A stretch of 64,000 bases of DNA from assembly GCF_900177295.1 (NCBI RefSeq), contig NZ_FWZX01000002.1:156124-220123 (forward strand). The letters run 5' to 3'. The position numbers were made by a program, and so were the translations under genes. This document shows positions 34,341 to 43,878 of this stretch, in pieces (position 1 is the stretch's first letter; each line of letters starts with the position of its first letter). The stretch is from Tistlia consotensis USBA 355 (GTDB lineage: Bacteria; Pseudomonadota; Alphaproteobacteria; Kiloniellales; DSM-21159). The notes under the pieces are model-generated. The model saw only the letters and a program-made list of their open reading frames with translations. It was not told where the DNA came from and ran no database searches.

Positions 34341-35108
34341 TCAGGCGGCCGGGCCCTGCCACGGCTCGGTCGTGACCGGCGGCAGCGTCGCCTGGCCCTC
34401 GGCCAGCAGGTGCTGCGCGTACCACCAGTCTTCCATGTCGTTGATGTCGAAGCCTTCCATCGGCTCGGTGATGAAGGGCATCAGCACGGTCCCGGCGATC
34501 GTGCCTTCCTCCAGCGCGACCCGGGTCCAGGCGATCTCCAGGCTGGCGTTCTGGACGTGGACCGTCGGCAGGCTGGCCATCTGGCTGGAGTGCCAGGGCG
34601 TCTCGCCTTCCTTGGTCAGCGGCATCAGAGGATACATGCGCCTGCCGCGCACGACCCACATCTTGCCGGGGTGCTGCTTGACCTTCTCGACCGCGCGCAG
34701 GGAATCGACGCCCTCCTCGGCCAGGAACTCGGTCCAGGCGCGCCGGATCGTCTCCGGCTGGCGGAAGGGGCTGGTCGGCCGCAGGATCGAGAAGGCCTCG
34801 CGGCCGCGCCCCTGCTCCTGCAGCATCCGCAGGGTATAGGCGATCCACTCGATGTCCGGCGAGGTCGAGGAGGCGAACTCCGCCGGCCTCAGCCCCGGGA
34901 CCTCGGCGCCGTAGTGGCGCGCGATCTCGGCGTAGCGCTCGCTGTCGGTCGAGACCAGCACCTCGGAGAAGACGCCCGACTCGATCGCTGCGCGGATCGT
35001 GTAGGCCATGACCGGATGGTCGCCGAGCCGGCGGATGTTCTTGTCGACGACCCGCTTCGAGCCGGAGCGGGCCGGGATCAGCGCGACGCAGCGAGGGGTG
35101 GCGGCCAT
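34341..35108 (-). CDS. CMP-sugar (acylneuraminate-type) cytidylyltransferase
   Basis: A 255-residue protein of the CMP-N-acetylneuraminate/CMP-legionaminate synthetase family. The nucleotide-binding motif IPARSGSKRVVDKNIRRLG is at about residues 11-29, STDSERYAEIARHYGAEV at about 53-70, and SILRPTSPFRQPETI further on. It activates a 3-deoxy-2-ulosonic acid with CTP to the CMP-sugar in the cytoplasm. A NeuB-type synthase is encoded at 38687, and a KdsC-like phosphatase in the same operon. The exact sugar cannot be read; the C-terminal extension with WYAQHLL is typical of the NeuA/PtmB branch. Confidence 0.87.
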   Translation of the reverse strand: MAATPRCVALIPARSGSKRVVDKNIRRLGDHPVMAYTIRAAIESGVFSEVLVSTDSERYAEIARHYGAEVPGLRPAEFASSTSPDIEWIAYTLRMLQEQGRGREAFSILRPTSPFRQPETIRRAWTEFLAEEGVDSLRAVEKVKQHPGKMWVVRGRRMYPLMPLTKEGETPWHSSQMASLPTVHVQNASLEIAWTRVALEEGTIAGTVLMPFITEPMEGFDINDMEDWWYAQHLLAEGQATLPPVTTEPWQGPAA

Positions 35109-35115
35109 CTCTGCC

Positions 35116-36570
35116 CTACAGCTTGGCGGGGTCGACGTTGAGATAGATGTCCTTCAGCTCGCTGTAGACGTCCAGCGCCTCGGTGCCCGGCTCGCGCGTG
35201 CCGTTGCCGGACTGCTTCGGGCCGCCGAAGGGCATGTGCGGCTCCGAGCCGTAGGTGCCGGCGTTGACCACCGTGGCGCCGGCCTGCACGCCGTGGCTGA
35301 AGGCCAGCGCCCGGTCGAGGCTGCGCGTGTGGATGCAGGCGGTCAGGCCGTAGGGATGGTCATTGGCCATCGCCAGGGCCTGGGCGAAGTCGCGCACCCG
35401 GTAGAGGCTGGCGACCGGCCCGAACAGCTCGGTCTGCGAGATCTCGTCGTCGGGCGCCGCCCCTTCGACCACGGTCGGCTCGAGGTAGCAGCCCTTGTCG
35501 CCGGCGCGCCTGCCGCCGATCAGCACCTTCGCGCCCTTCCCGGTCGCCCGCTCGATCGCGCCCAGCATGTTGTTGAGCTGGCGCTCGTTGATCACCGGGC
35601 CGAGGTCGCAGTCCTCCTCGACGCCCAGCTTCTGCGCCCTGGTCGCCTCGACCAGCTTGTCGCGGAAGGCCTCGTAGACCGACTCGAAGACCAGGAAGCG
35701 GCTGCCGGCGGCGCAGCGCTGGCCGGCGTTGGAGTAGGCCGAGAGGCAGGCCCACTTGACCGCGTTGTCCAGGTCGGCGTCGTCGCAGACCACGAAGGGG
35801 TTCTTGCCGCCGAGCTCCAGGGACAGCTTCTTCAGCTGCCGGCCGCAGGACTCGGCGATGCGCCGGCCGACCGCGGTCGAGCCGGTGAAGCTCAGCACGT
35901 CGACGCCCGGGTGGTCGACGAGCGGCTGGCCGGCCTCGGCACCCAGGCCGTGGACGACGTTCAGCACGCCCTTGGGCAGCCCGGCCTCCTCGCAGATCCT
36001 GGCCATCAGCCAGGCCGAGACCGGCGTGTCCTCGGCCGACTTCAGCACCACGGCGTTGCCGCAGATCAACGCCGGGAAGACCTTCCAGGCGAAGTTCGGG
36101 GCGGGCGTGTTGGCGGCGATGATCAGGCCGGCGACGCCGCAGGGCGTGCGCACCGTCATGTTGTACTTGTTGGGCGTGCCGCTCGGCATGGTCCGGCCGA
36201 ACAGGCGCTGGCCCTCGCCGGCGAAGAAGCGGCCGCAGAGGATCGCGCCGCCGACCTCGCCCTTGGAATCCTTCAGGCGCTTGCCGGCCTCGGCCGCGAC
36301 CGCCGCGGCGATCTCGTCGGCACGCGCCTCGAGGGCGTTCATGACCTGGTGCAGGATGTGGCCGCGCTGCACGGCCGGCGTCGCCGCCCAGCCCGGCTGT
36401 GCGGCGCGCGCCGCGGCGACCGCCGCCGACACGTCGGCGGCCTCGGAGCGGGCGACCTGGCAGATCTCGCTGCCGTCGTGGGGATTGACGTTGGCGAAGC
36501 TGCGGCCGCTCTCGGCCGGCCGCTCTTCGCCACCGATCAGGTTCGGCAGGATCGAAGGCAGGTCGGTCAT
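35116..36570 (-). CDS. NAD(P)-dependent aldehyde dehydrogenase
   Basis: A 484-residue aldehyde dehydrogenase of normal size. The Rossmann motif FTGSTAVGRRIAESCG, the general-base Glu in SLELGGKNPFVVCDDADLDN and the catalytic Cys in YSNAGQRCAAGSR are present, as is ELFGPVASLYRV. It oxidises an aldehyde to a carboxylate, or a CoA ester. It lies 8 nt before the CMP-sugar synthetase in the same transcript, so a sugar aldehyde is a likely substrate, for example to create an aldaric-type acid. That role is inference; the family itself is secure. Start 36570 is set by homology. Confidence 0.87.
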   Translation of the reverse strand: MTDLPSILPNLIGGEERPAESGRSFANVNPHDGSEICQVARSEAADVSAAVAAARAAQPGWAATPAVQRGHILHQVMNALEARADEIAAAVAAEAGKRLKDSKGEVGGAILCGRFFAGEGQRLFGRTMPSGTPNKYNMTVRTPCGVAGLIIAANTPAPNFAWKVFPALICGNAVVLKSAEDTPVSAWLMARICEEAGLPKGVLNVVHGLGAEAGQPLVDHPGVDVLSFTGSTAVGRRIAESCGRQLKKLSLELGGKNPFVVCDDADLDNAVKWACLSAYSNAGQRCAAGSRFLVFESVYEAFRDKLVEATRAQKLGVEEDCDLGPVINERQLNNMLGAIERATGKGAKVLIGGRRAGDKGCYLEPTVVEGAAPDDEISQTELFGPVASLYRVRDFAQALAMANDHPYGLTACIHTRSLDRALAFSHGVQAGATVVNAGTYGSEPHMPFGGPKQSGNGTREPGTEALDVYSELKDIYLNVDPAKL

Positions 36571-36680
36571 GTCTCGCGAGGCTGTTCGGTGATCGGGAAG
36601 GGGGCGGAGAAGGACGCTTCGTCCGGCCGCGCCGGGCCCCGTCCTGGGGCCGCGCCAGCGGCCGGGACCGCGGTCGACCG

Positions 36681-37508
36681 CTACCAGGCCGTGAAACCGC
36701 CGTCGATCGTGAGATTGGCCCCGGTCATATAGGCCGAGGCCTTGGACATCAAGTAGATAATGGTGCCGTTGTACTCGGCCTCGTCGGCCATCCGGCCGAG
36801 CGGCACCTTGGCGCAATACTTCTCCAGGAAAGCCGGATCCTGGTTGTTGAAGACGCCGGCGAAGGTCACCGTGTTGACGCGCACGCCCCTGGGTCCCCAG
36901 TAGGTCGCGAGGTAGCGCGTCAGGTTGTAGAGCGACGACTTGCTGGCCGAGTAGGCGACCGGCTTGAAGAAGGTCTCGCCGCGCTGGCGCCGGTACTCGT
37001 AGAGGCCCTGGTCGGGCGAGACCAGACCGTAGATCGAGGCGACGTTGACGATCGAGCCGCCGCCGGCCTCGGCCATGCCGCCGCCGAACACCTGGCAGCA
37101 CAGGAAGGGGCCCTTGGCGTTGACCTCCATGACCTTGTCCCAGGAGGACTCGGGATAGGTCTCGAAGGGCCCGGTCTCCTCGGCCGGCGAGTCCGGCGGG
37201 GAGTCGAGGGCGGCGTTGTTGACCAGGCCGCTCGGCTCTTCCCAGCGGCTGCGGATGTGCTGGCGGGCGGCCTCAAGCGAGGCGCGGTCGGTGATGTCGC
37301 CGCCGACGAACAGCAGGTTCGGGTCGTCGGCGGCGGCACCGAAGCGCTTGCGGACCAGCTCGGCGTCGAGCTCGAGGCCCCGGCCGCGATCGAGCACGGC
37401 GACCCGGGCGCCCTGGCCGAGCAGCGCCTGACAGAACTGCCGGCCGAGCTGTCCGAGGCCGCCGGTGACGACCACGACCCGGCCGTCGAGATCGAAGAGT
37501 CCGCTCAT
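36681..37508 (-). CDS. Short-chain dehydrogenase/reductase (PtmA-like)
   Basis: A 275-residue SDR. It has the cofactor motif VVTGGLGQLGRQFC (Gly-rich, residues about 13-26), NNAALDSP, the active-site Ser in SIVNVASIYG and the Tyr-x3-Lys pair in AYSASKSSL. A long insertion (FETYPESSWDKVMEVNAKG and the YEYRRQRGETFFKP loop) resembles PtmA-type SDRs found in flagellin-glycan and legionaminic-acid clusters. It probably oxidises or reduces a sugar phosphate or nucleotide sugar with NAD(P). It lies between the KdsC-like and aldehyde dehydrogenase genes, with 110 bp before the latter. Confidence 0.85.
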   Translation of the reverse strand: MSGLFDLDGRVVVVTGGLGQLGRQFCQALLGQGARVAVLDRGRGLELDAELVRKRFGAAADDPNLLFVGGDITDRASLEAARQHIRSRWEEPSGLVNNAALDSPPDSPAEETGPFETYPESSWDKVMEVNAKGPFLCCQVFGGGMAEAGGGSIVNVASIYGLVSPDQGLYEYRRQRGETFFKPVAYSASKSSLYNLTRYLATYWGPRGVRVNTVTFAGVFNNQDPAFLEKYCAKVPLGRMADEAEYNGTIIYLMSKASAYMTGANLTIDGGFTAW

Positions 37509-37521
37509 GCTGCTGCTTCCT

Positions 37522-38061
37522 TCAGGGGTAGCGCGCCTCGACGCCGCGGGCGGCGCCGATCGCGTCGCAGATCTCGCGCACCGCGCCGTGGCCGCCGGTC
37601 CGGCGGGTCAGCCAGCGCACGAAGGGGTGGATGTCCTCGTGGGCGTCGGCGACGCCGAGCGGCAGGCCGACCGCGCGCAGCAGCGGGATGTCGTTGACGT
37701 CGTTGCCGACGAAGCCGCAGTCGCCGAGCGCCAGGCCGCGCTCCCCGGCGACCTCGCGGGCCGCGGCGATCTTGTCGGACAGGCCCTGGCGGCAGCCGAT
37801 CTTCAGCTTGCCGGCGCGCGCCGTGACCACCGGGTTGACCTCGGTCGAGAGGATGAAGGGCTCGACGCCGGCGCGCTCCAGCCGGCGCAGGCCGATGCCG
37901 TCGAAGCGGCTGGCGCGCACGGCCTCGCGGCCGTCCTCGAAGACGAAGACCGCGTTGTCGGTGAACACCCCGTCGAAGTCGAAGAACAGCAGCCGCACGG
38001 CGGCCTGCGCCTCGACGAAGGCGGGATCCCGCGGGTCCGCGGCGGCGGGCAGGGCGGTCAT
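37522..38061 (-). CDS. KdsC-like HAD phosphatase
   Basis: A 179-residue HAD-superfamily phosphatase of the KdsC (3-deoxy-octulosonate 8-phosphate phosphatase) type. The nucleophile Asp motif is FFDFDGVFTDNAVFV (about residues 26-40), motif II ILSTEVNP, and motifs III/IV LSDKIAAAREV and GDCGFVGNDVNDIPLL. It removes phosphate from a 3-deoxy-ulosonate phosphate or related sugar phosphate. It is the first gene of the operon running to 29470 and has a good upstream promoter. The substrate is more likely the product of the local NeuB-like enzyme than core Kdo. ATG 38061 is set by homology. Confidence 0.87.
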   Translation of the reverse strand: MTALPAAADPRDPAFVEAQAAVRLLFFDFDGVFTDNAVFVFEDGREAVRASRFDGIGLRRLERAGVEPFILSTEVNPVVTARAGKLKIGCRQGLSDKIAAAREVAGERGLALGDCGFVGNDVNDIPLLRAVGLPLGVADAHEDIHPFVRWLTRRTGGHGAVREICDAIGAARGVEARYP

Positions 38062-38121
38062 CGGCGGTGCGCTCGACGGAAGGGCGGCATGGGGCGATTC
38101 GGTTCTGCGGCTGCAGCGGCG

Positions 38122-38160
38122 GGCGGCGCCCTTATAGGGCAGCGGCTTTCGCGCTGTCAT
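38122..38160 (-). promoter_or_regulatory. Predicted promoter of the kdsC-like operon with shared 17-bp element
   Basis: On the minus strand TATAAG (38131-38136) is preceded, with an 18-bp spacer, by ATGACA (38155-38160). The 17-mer covering the -10 and downstream bases (forward GGCGGCGCCCTTATAGG, 38122-38138) is identical to 43096-43112 in front of the other sugar-gene transcription unit. Confidence 0.55.
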
Positions 38161-38341
38161 CCCCGATGCACCGTCGTCGGTGCCCTCGGGCAGGCTTCCC
38201 CGGATTGGCAGGCTATCGCTCGGACGGTGGGGCGAAGACACGGGGGCCTTCCACGGAAGGCGTCGCATTCGCGATTGAACAGGGCCATCGGTCGGTTCCG
38301 CCGTCCGTTCGGCCGACATCCTCGGATCGGCTTGTCTGCCT

Positions 38342-38640
38342 GTCGGCAGCCGCCCCGGCCACCGCATCGTGCAGGCCGGCGAGCGGATGCGGCCGGCCAA
38401 CAACCTGGGGATCCAGACCCGGATCGTCGCGCGCTCGCGCGGCTTCGTCGGAACTGACGGCGGCCTCAGCTACCTCGCGCCCTTCCTCGGCAAGCCCGCG
38501 GTCTGCATCCACGAGAGCGGCAACGAGCTCGACAACGCGCACATCAACAGGGCGCGCACCGTGCTCCGCAGCATGGGCGTGCCCTTCGTGCTGCTGAGCG
38601 GTCTGGCCTGGGGTACAAAGAAAACCGGCCGGATCGTTCC
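38342..38640 (+). pseudogene. Remnant of a family-A-like glycosyltransferase gene (3' end only)
   Basis: A plus-strand frame encodes a convincing C-terminal fragment of about 80 residues: NNLGIQTRIVARSRGFVGTD, GGLSYLAPFLGKPAVCIHES, then RARTVLRSMGVPFVLL. This resembles the C-terminus of the family-A proteins farther right (DNLAVQTALVA, CTYGGFSYLGPLLGV) and of related capsule-cluster glycosyltransferases. No start codon with homologous N-terminal sequence precedes it, and its reading frame runs on without a proper stop into the terminator and the antisense of the NeuB gene. I read it as a truncated gene left by a rearrangement. The 625-bp gap 38062-38686 otherwise holds only a promoter and a terminator. 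Confidence 0.6.
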
Positions 38641-38652
38641 CGATCCGGCCGG
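38617..38652 (-). terminator. Rho-independent terminator of the NeuB operon
   Basis: On the minus strand a perfect 12-bp stem (CCGGCCGGATCG at 38625-38636 with its complement at 38641-38652, 4-nt loop) is followed by TTTTCTTT. It lies 35 bp downstream of the neuB-like stop codon and separates that operon from the kdsC-like promoter. Confidence 0.85.
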
Positions 38653-38686
38653 CGCGTCCGTCTTCCGTCGTCGGACGGCGGAGCCG

Positions 38687-39736
38687 TCAGGCGAAGTCCT
38701 CGAAGGCGTAGTTCTCGTCTTCCTTGACCGCCCGCTTGAGCGTGCGCCCGAGCAGCTTGTCGAACTCGTAGGGCGGGATGCCGTCGTTCGGCACCTTGAT
38801 CGCGATGTCGTCGGCGGTGATCGTGTGGCCGGCCGGCAGGTCGCGCGCGGCGACCAGCTTCTTGGCCATCTTGAACAGCGGCTTGGCCTCGCTCGGATAG
38901 CTGCGCTTGACGCCGTCGCCGAGGGCCGTGTGGGTCCGCTCGAGGTCGCGGATCATCTTCCTGAGGCCGGTCGGCTCCAGCGAGAAGGCCTGGTCGGTGC
39001 CCTTCCAGGCCCGGTTCAGGGTGAAGTGCTTCTCGATCATGCGGGCGCCCAGCATGTAGGCGACCAGCGGCATGGCGATGCCGTTGTCGTGCGCCGAGAA
39101 GCCGATGACGATGTCCGGGAAGGCCTGCCGGAAGGTATCGATGACCTTCAGGTTGAGCTCCGACCACTCCGGCGGATAGCCGCTGGTGCACTGCATGATG
39201 CAGACGTTCGGGTTGATCGGCATCACGGCCTCGTAGGCGCGCTGGGCGTCCGCCATCGTGCCGCCGCCGGTCGACATCACCATCGGCTTGCCGATCTCGG
39301 CGACGTACTTGATCAGCGGGATGTTGGTCAGGTCGCCGGAGGCGATCTTGTAGGCCGGCATGTCGAGCTCGGCCAGGAAGTCCGCGCTCTTGTGGTCGAA
39401 GGCCGTGGAGAAGAAGGTGACGCCGAGCTCCTTGGCGTACTTCTGCAGCTCCATGTACTCGTCGCGGCCGAACTCCAGGAACTCGCGATGCGCCCCGTAC
39501 GTGTCGGCGTAGGCGTTCTCGCTGTTGTACGGGCTGTCGTACATCTCCTTGGTGAAGAGCGCGCGGTTGTCGCGCTTCTGCAGCTTCACCGCCTGCGCGC
39601 CGCACTCGGCCGCGGCCTTGAACAGCTGCTTGCACTTCTCCAGGTCGCCCTGGTGGTTGTGACCGATCTCCGCGATCACGTAGGCATTGCTGTCGTCGGA
39701 GATCTCAACACCGTCAATCGTGAGCGTACGCGCCAT
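38687..39736 (-). CDS. neuB: N-acetylneuraminate synthase family protein (NeuB/PseI/LegI type)
   Basis: A 349-residue sialic-acid-synthase-like enzyme. The TIM barrel carries VIAEIGHNHQGDLEKCKQL, VKLQKRDNR, STAFDHKSADFL, KIASGDLTN, GIGFSAHD-type and EKHFTLNRAWKGTDQAFSLE blocks; a C-terminal antifreeze-like SAF domain (VAARDLPAGHTITADDI) follows. It condenses phosphoenolpyruvate with an N-acyl hexosamine or similar sugar to give a nonulosonic (3-deoxy-2-ulosonic) acid. ATG 39736 gives the family's normal length; ATG 39790 with an AGAAGG site would add a low-complexity leader of 18 residues. No LegB/PseB or NeuC gene is nearby, so the precursor is uncertain. Confidence 0.88.
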   Translation of the reverse strand: MARTLTIDGVEISDDSNAYVIAEIGHNHQGDLEKCKQLFKAAAECGAQAVKLQKRDNRALFTKEMYDSPYNSENAYADTYGAHREFLEFGRDEYMELQKYAKELGVTFFSTAFDHKSADFLAELDMPAYKIASGDLTNIPLIKYVAEIGKPMVMSTGGGTMADAQRAYEAVMPINPNVCIMQCTSGYPPEWSELNLKVIDTFRQAFPDIVIGFSAHDNGIAMPLVAYMLGARMIEKHFTLNRAWKGTDQAFSLEPTGLRKMIRDLERTHTALGDGVKRSYPSEAKPLFKMAKKLVAARDLPAGHTITADDIAIKVPNDGIPPYEFDKLLGRTLKRAVKEDENYAFEDFA

Positions 39737-39884
39737 CGTGGATCCGATCGGTGACTGGGGGGAACTGGTGCTCGTTCCGGAGTCGGGCATGGGCTGGGGC
39801 CCTTCTGCTTGGCTGGGGTAGTGGCTCGCCGCGTCCTTGTCCACCCCTTTCTGGGGCGAGGTGGTGCGGCGATTTCCCTGGGTT

Positions 39885-41922
<2,038 letters not shown>

Positions 41923-41939
41923 CGCGACGCCGTCCCGTC

Positions 41940-43049
41940 TCAGGCCTTCGCCGGCTTCTCGTAGACCAGGACGCGGCGCTTATCGAGCCAGTCCATGGCC
42001 TTCTCCAGGTCCGGCCGCCGCTTCATGCCCTGCATGACGAACAGCAGGCGCAGCAGGTCCATGTTCATCAGGGTGATGTGGGTCGGGTCGACCTCGAACT
42101 CCGTGGTCACGTCGAACAGGGTCGGCGGCGCCGGATGGAAGCGAGTCGTGAGATAGATGTACTTCGAGGAGATGCGGCAGAGGTTCTCGACCGCCTTCTG
42201 CACGTCGAGCACGCGCAGGTGCTCGAAGACCTCGCGGCAGATCACCAGCTCGTAGCCGTCGCTCGGCAGGGCGATGTCGGTGATCGAGCCGATGTGGATG
42301 CGGTCGCGCACCTCGGGCGGCGCGGTGTCCTTGCTGGCCTGGGAGAAGTCGACGCCGTCGGCCTTCACGCCCAGCTCGTGCAGCAGGTAGATCAGGTTGC
42401 CCGGGCCGCAGCCCATGTCGACGATCGACCTGGCCTGGAAGACGTCGCGGATCAGCTCGGGATTGCGGCCCTCGCGCTTGCGCCGCGCCTCGAGCTGGTA
42501 GGAGTTGGCCTCGTCGCGCCACTCGGCGTGGAAGTAGTCGGCGTCGTAGGCGTCGGCGCCCTCGGCCGACTGGTTCTGCACGAAGTCCTCGAAGGCCGAG
42601 ACCTGCTCGGTCAGGTCGCCGACCTTCAGGAAGTCGCGCACACGCTGGGTCGAGGAGTCGGTGACGGTGTCGAGGTAGACGATCTCGATGCCGTGCTCCT
42701 GGCAGACCGCGACCTCCTCGGCGGGCAGGCGGCCTTCCCAGTCCTTGCCCTTGACGTAGTACTTCGGCTGCAGCGCCCGCAGCACCTCGGCGGTCGAGCC
42801 CTCGGAGATGTGCACGAAGGCGATCGGCTTGAGCGCGTCGATGACCCTGGCCCGCTCCTCCTGGGGCAGTAGCACCCGGTGCTTCTTCGAGACGTAGGCG
42901 TCGCCCGTCAGGTTGCAGAGGACCGGGGCCCCCAGCTTCGCGGCTTCCTCGAAATAGCGCACGTGGCCGGCGTGCAGGGGGTCGAAGCCGCCGTCGACCA
43001 TGGCGACGGCATGACGGTGAGCGCTCAGCGCATCGGTCGACAGAATCAC
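41940..43049 (-). CDS. Fusion of RfaE/TagD-type nucleotidyltransferase and SAM methyltransferase
   Basis: A 369-residue two-domain protein. Residues about 14-140 form a cytidylyltransferase-like domain with MVDGGFDPLHAGHVRYFEEA (the HxGH motif), YYVKGKDWEG and the STQRVRDFL end, as in RfaE C-terminal, TagD or GmhB-linked enzymes. Residues about 170-350 form a class I methyltransferase (SIVDMGCGPGNLIYLLHE, YELVICREVFEHL). The first domain would activate a sugar or polyol phosphate as an NDP derivative; the second would methylate a related product. The two-in-one layout is unusual. It is the first gene of the transcript ending at 38687. Confidence 0.78.
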   Translation of the reverse strand: MILSTDALSAHRHAVAMVDGGFDPLHAGHVRYFEEAAKLGAPVLCNLTGDAYVSKKHRVLLPQEERARVIDALKPIAFVHISEGSTAEVLRALQPKYYVKGKDWEGRLPAEEVAVCQEHGIEIVYLDTVTDSSTQRVRDFLKVGDLTEQVSAFEDFVQNQSAEGADAYDADYFHAEWRDEANSYQLEARRKREGRNPELIRDVFQARSIVDMGCGPGNLIYLLHELGVKADGVDFSQASKDTAPPEVRDRIHIGSITDIALPSDGYELVICREVFEHLRVLDVQKAVENLCRISSKYIYLTTRFHPAPPTLFDVTTEFEVDPTHITLMNMDLLRLLFVMQGMKRRPDLEKAMDWLDKRRVLVYEKPAKA

Positions 43050-43095
43050 TTAGTCACTCCGAACGGGAAGCTGCGCCAGAGTCCGGCGCAAGGGC

Positions 43096-43112
43096 GGCGG
43101 CGCCCTTATAGG
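43096..43112 (-). promoter_or_regulatory. Second copy of the shared 17-bp promoter element
   Basis: GGCGGCGCCCTTATAGG (forward) is identical to 38122-38138. On the minus strand it contains TATAAG (43105-43110) as a -10 box, about 55 nt before the start codon at 43049. No good -35 box is present, so an activator may be needed. Confidence 0.5.
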
Positions 43113-43141
43113 AAAAACCGCAGGCCCGCGCCACCCGTCGT

Positions 43142-43876
43142 TCAGGCTCCGGCCGAGGGGGCCGCGGGGGCCGGGAAACCGTCGCTGCGGCCGGGCGCGA
43201 GCAGGCCCCGGCGGGCGAAGGCGACCTGGTCTCCGGCGCCGCTGACGTGCAGCGCTTCGAGGCCTTCCGCCGCCAGCGCCTCGACCAGCCGGCGGGCGGC
43301 CTCGCGCAGCGCCTGGGGGCCGGCCGGATCCGTCGGGTCGAGCAGGACGACCAGCAGCACGGCGCGCCGCCCCAGGGCGCCGCGCAGGGCCGCGCCGGCC
43401 AGCAGCTCGCCGAGGCCGGCGACGGCGGCGAGCGGCTGTCCCGCGGCCGACTCGACGGCCTCGGCCGTGGCGTCGGCGGCGCGCAGCGGCAGGCCGAGGA
43501 CCTCGGCGGCGAGGGCCGGCTCGCCGGCCTCGCGGGCGGCGCCGAGCAGCAGGATGCTTCCGGGCGCGCTGCCGGCCGTCCGCGCCGCGCCGGCCAGCGC
43601 GACCAGCAGCCCGTCGTAGGGCGTATCGACGGCCGCCTCGGCCAGGTCGAAGGGCGTGGCGCCGACCTCGGCCAGCTGGTCGCGATGCTGCCGGCGCAGC
43701 AGCGCGGCGGCCAGGGGCAGCAGGCGACGGCGGCGGGCGTTGGCCGCCTCGACGCGCGCCGAGACGCGGCGCAGCTCGCGCTGGCTGCCCTGCACCGCCT
43801 CGTCGAGCGCGAGCAGCCGGTCGGCCAGCTTGCGCAGGCCCTGGGGCAGCTTCGCCAGCCCGTCGCTTCCGGCCAC
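43142..43876 (-). CDS. Hypothetical coiled-coil protein, possibly a degenerate methyltransferase
   Basis: A 244-residue Ala/Leu/Arg-rich protein. The first 75 residues are a predicted coiled coil (LADRLLALDEAVQGSQRELR); the rest alternates beta and helix like a Rossmann domain (SILLLGAAREAGEPALAAEV, VLLVVLLDP, LEALHVSGAGDQVAFARRG) but has no SAM-binding glycine motif. The neighbouring FkbM-type protein (43879-44910) has a similar N-terminal coil, so this could be a decayed paralogue. The start is a GTG at 43876 with a strong GGAGG site, 2 nt from the upstream stop. Function unknown. Confidence 0.55.
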   Translation of the reverse strand: MAGSDGLAKLPQGLRKLADRLLALDEAVQGSQRELRRVSARVEAANARRRRLLPLAAALLRRQHRDQLAEVGATPFDLAEAAVDTPYDGLLVALAGAARTAGSAPGSILLLGAAREAGEPALAAEVLGLPLRAADATAEAVESAAGQPLAAVAGLGELLAGAALRGALGRRAVLLVVLLDPTDPAGPQALREAARRLVEALAAEGLEALHVSGAGDQVAFARRGLLAPGRSDGFPAPAAPSAGA

Positions 43877-43878
43877 GC

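Noticed and set aside
31984-34839. A plus-strand open frame of about 950 codons
   Set aside because: Antisense to the capsule-like and transketolase genes; no recognisable motif.
38369-39754. A full plus-strand gene of 461 codons starting with the A-like fragment
   Set aside because: Only the first 80 to 90 codons look like protein; the rest is antisense to neuB and passes through its terminator hairpin.
39737-39844. A longer NeuB-like protein starting at 39844 (GTG)
   Set aside because: The extra residues are low-complexity and not part of the family; a start at 39736 gives the usual length.
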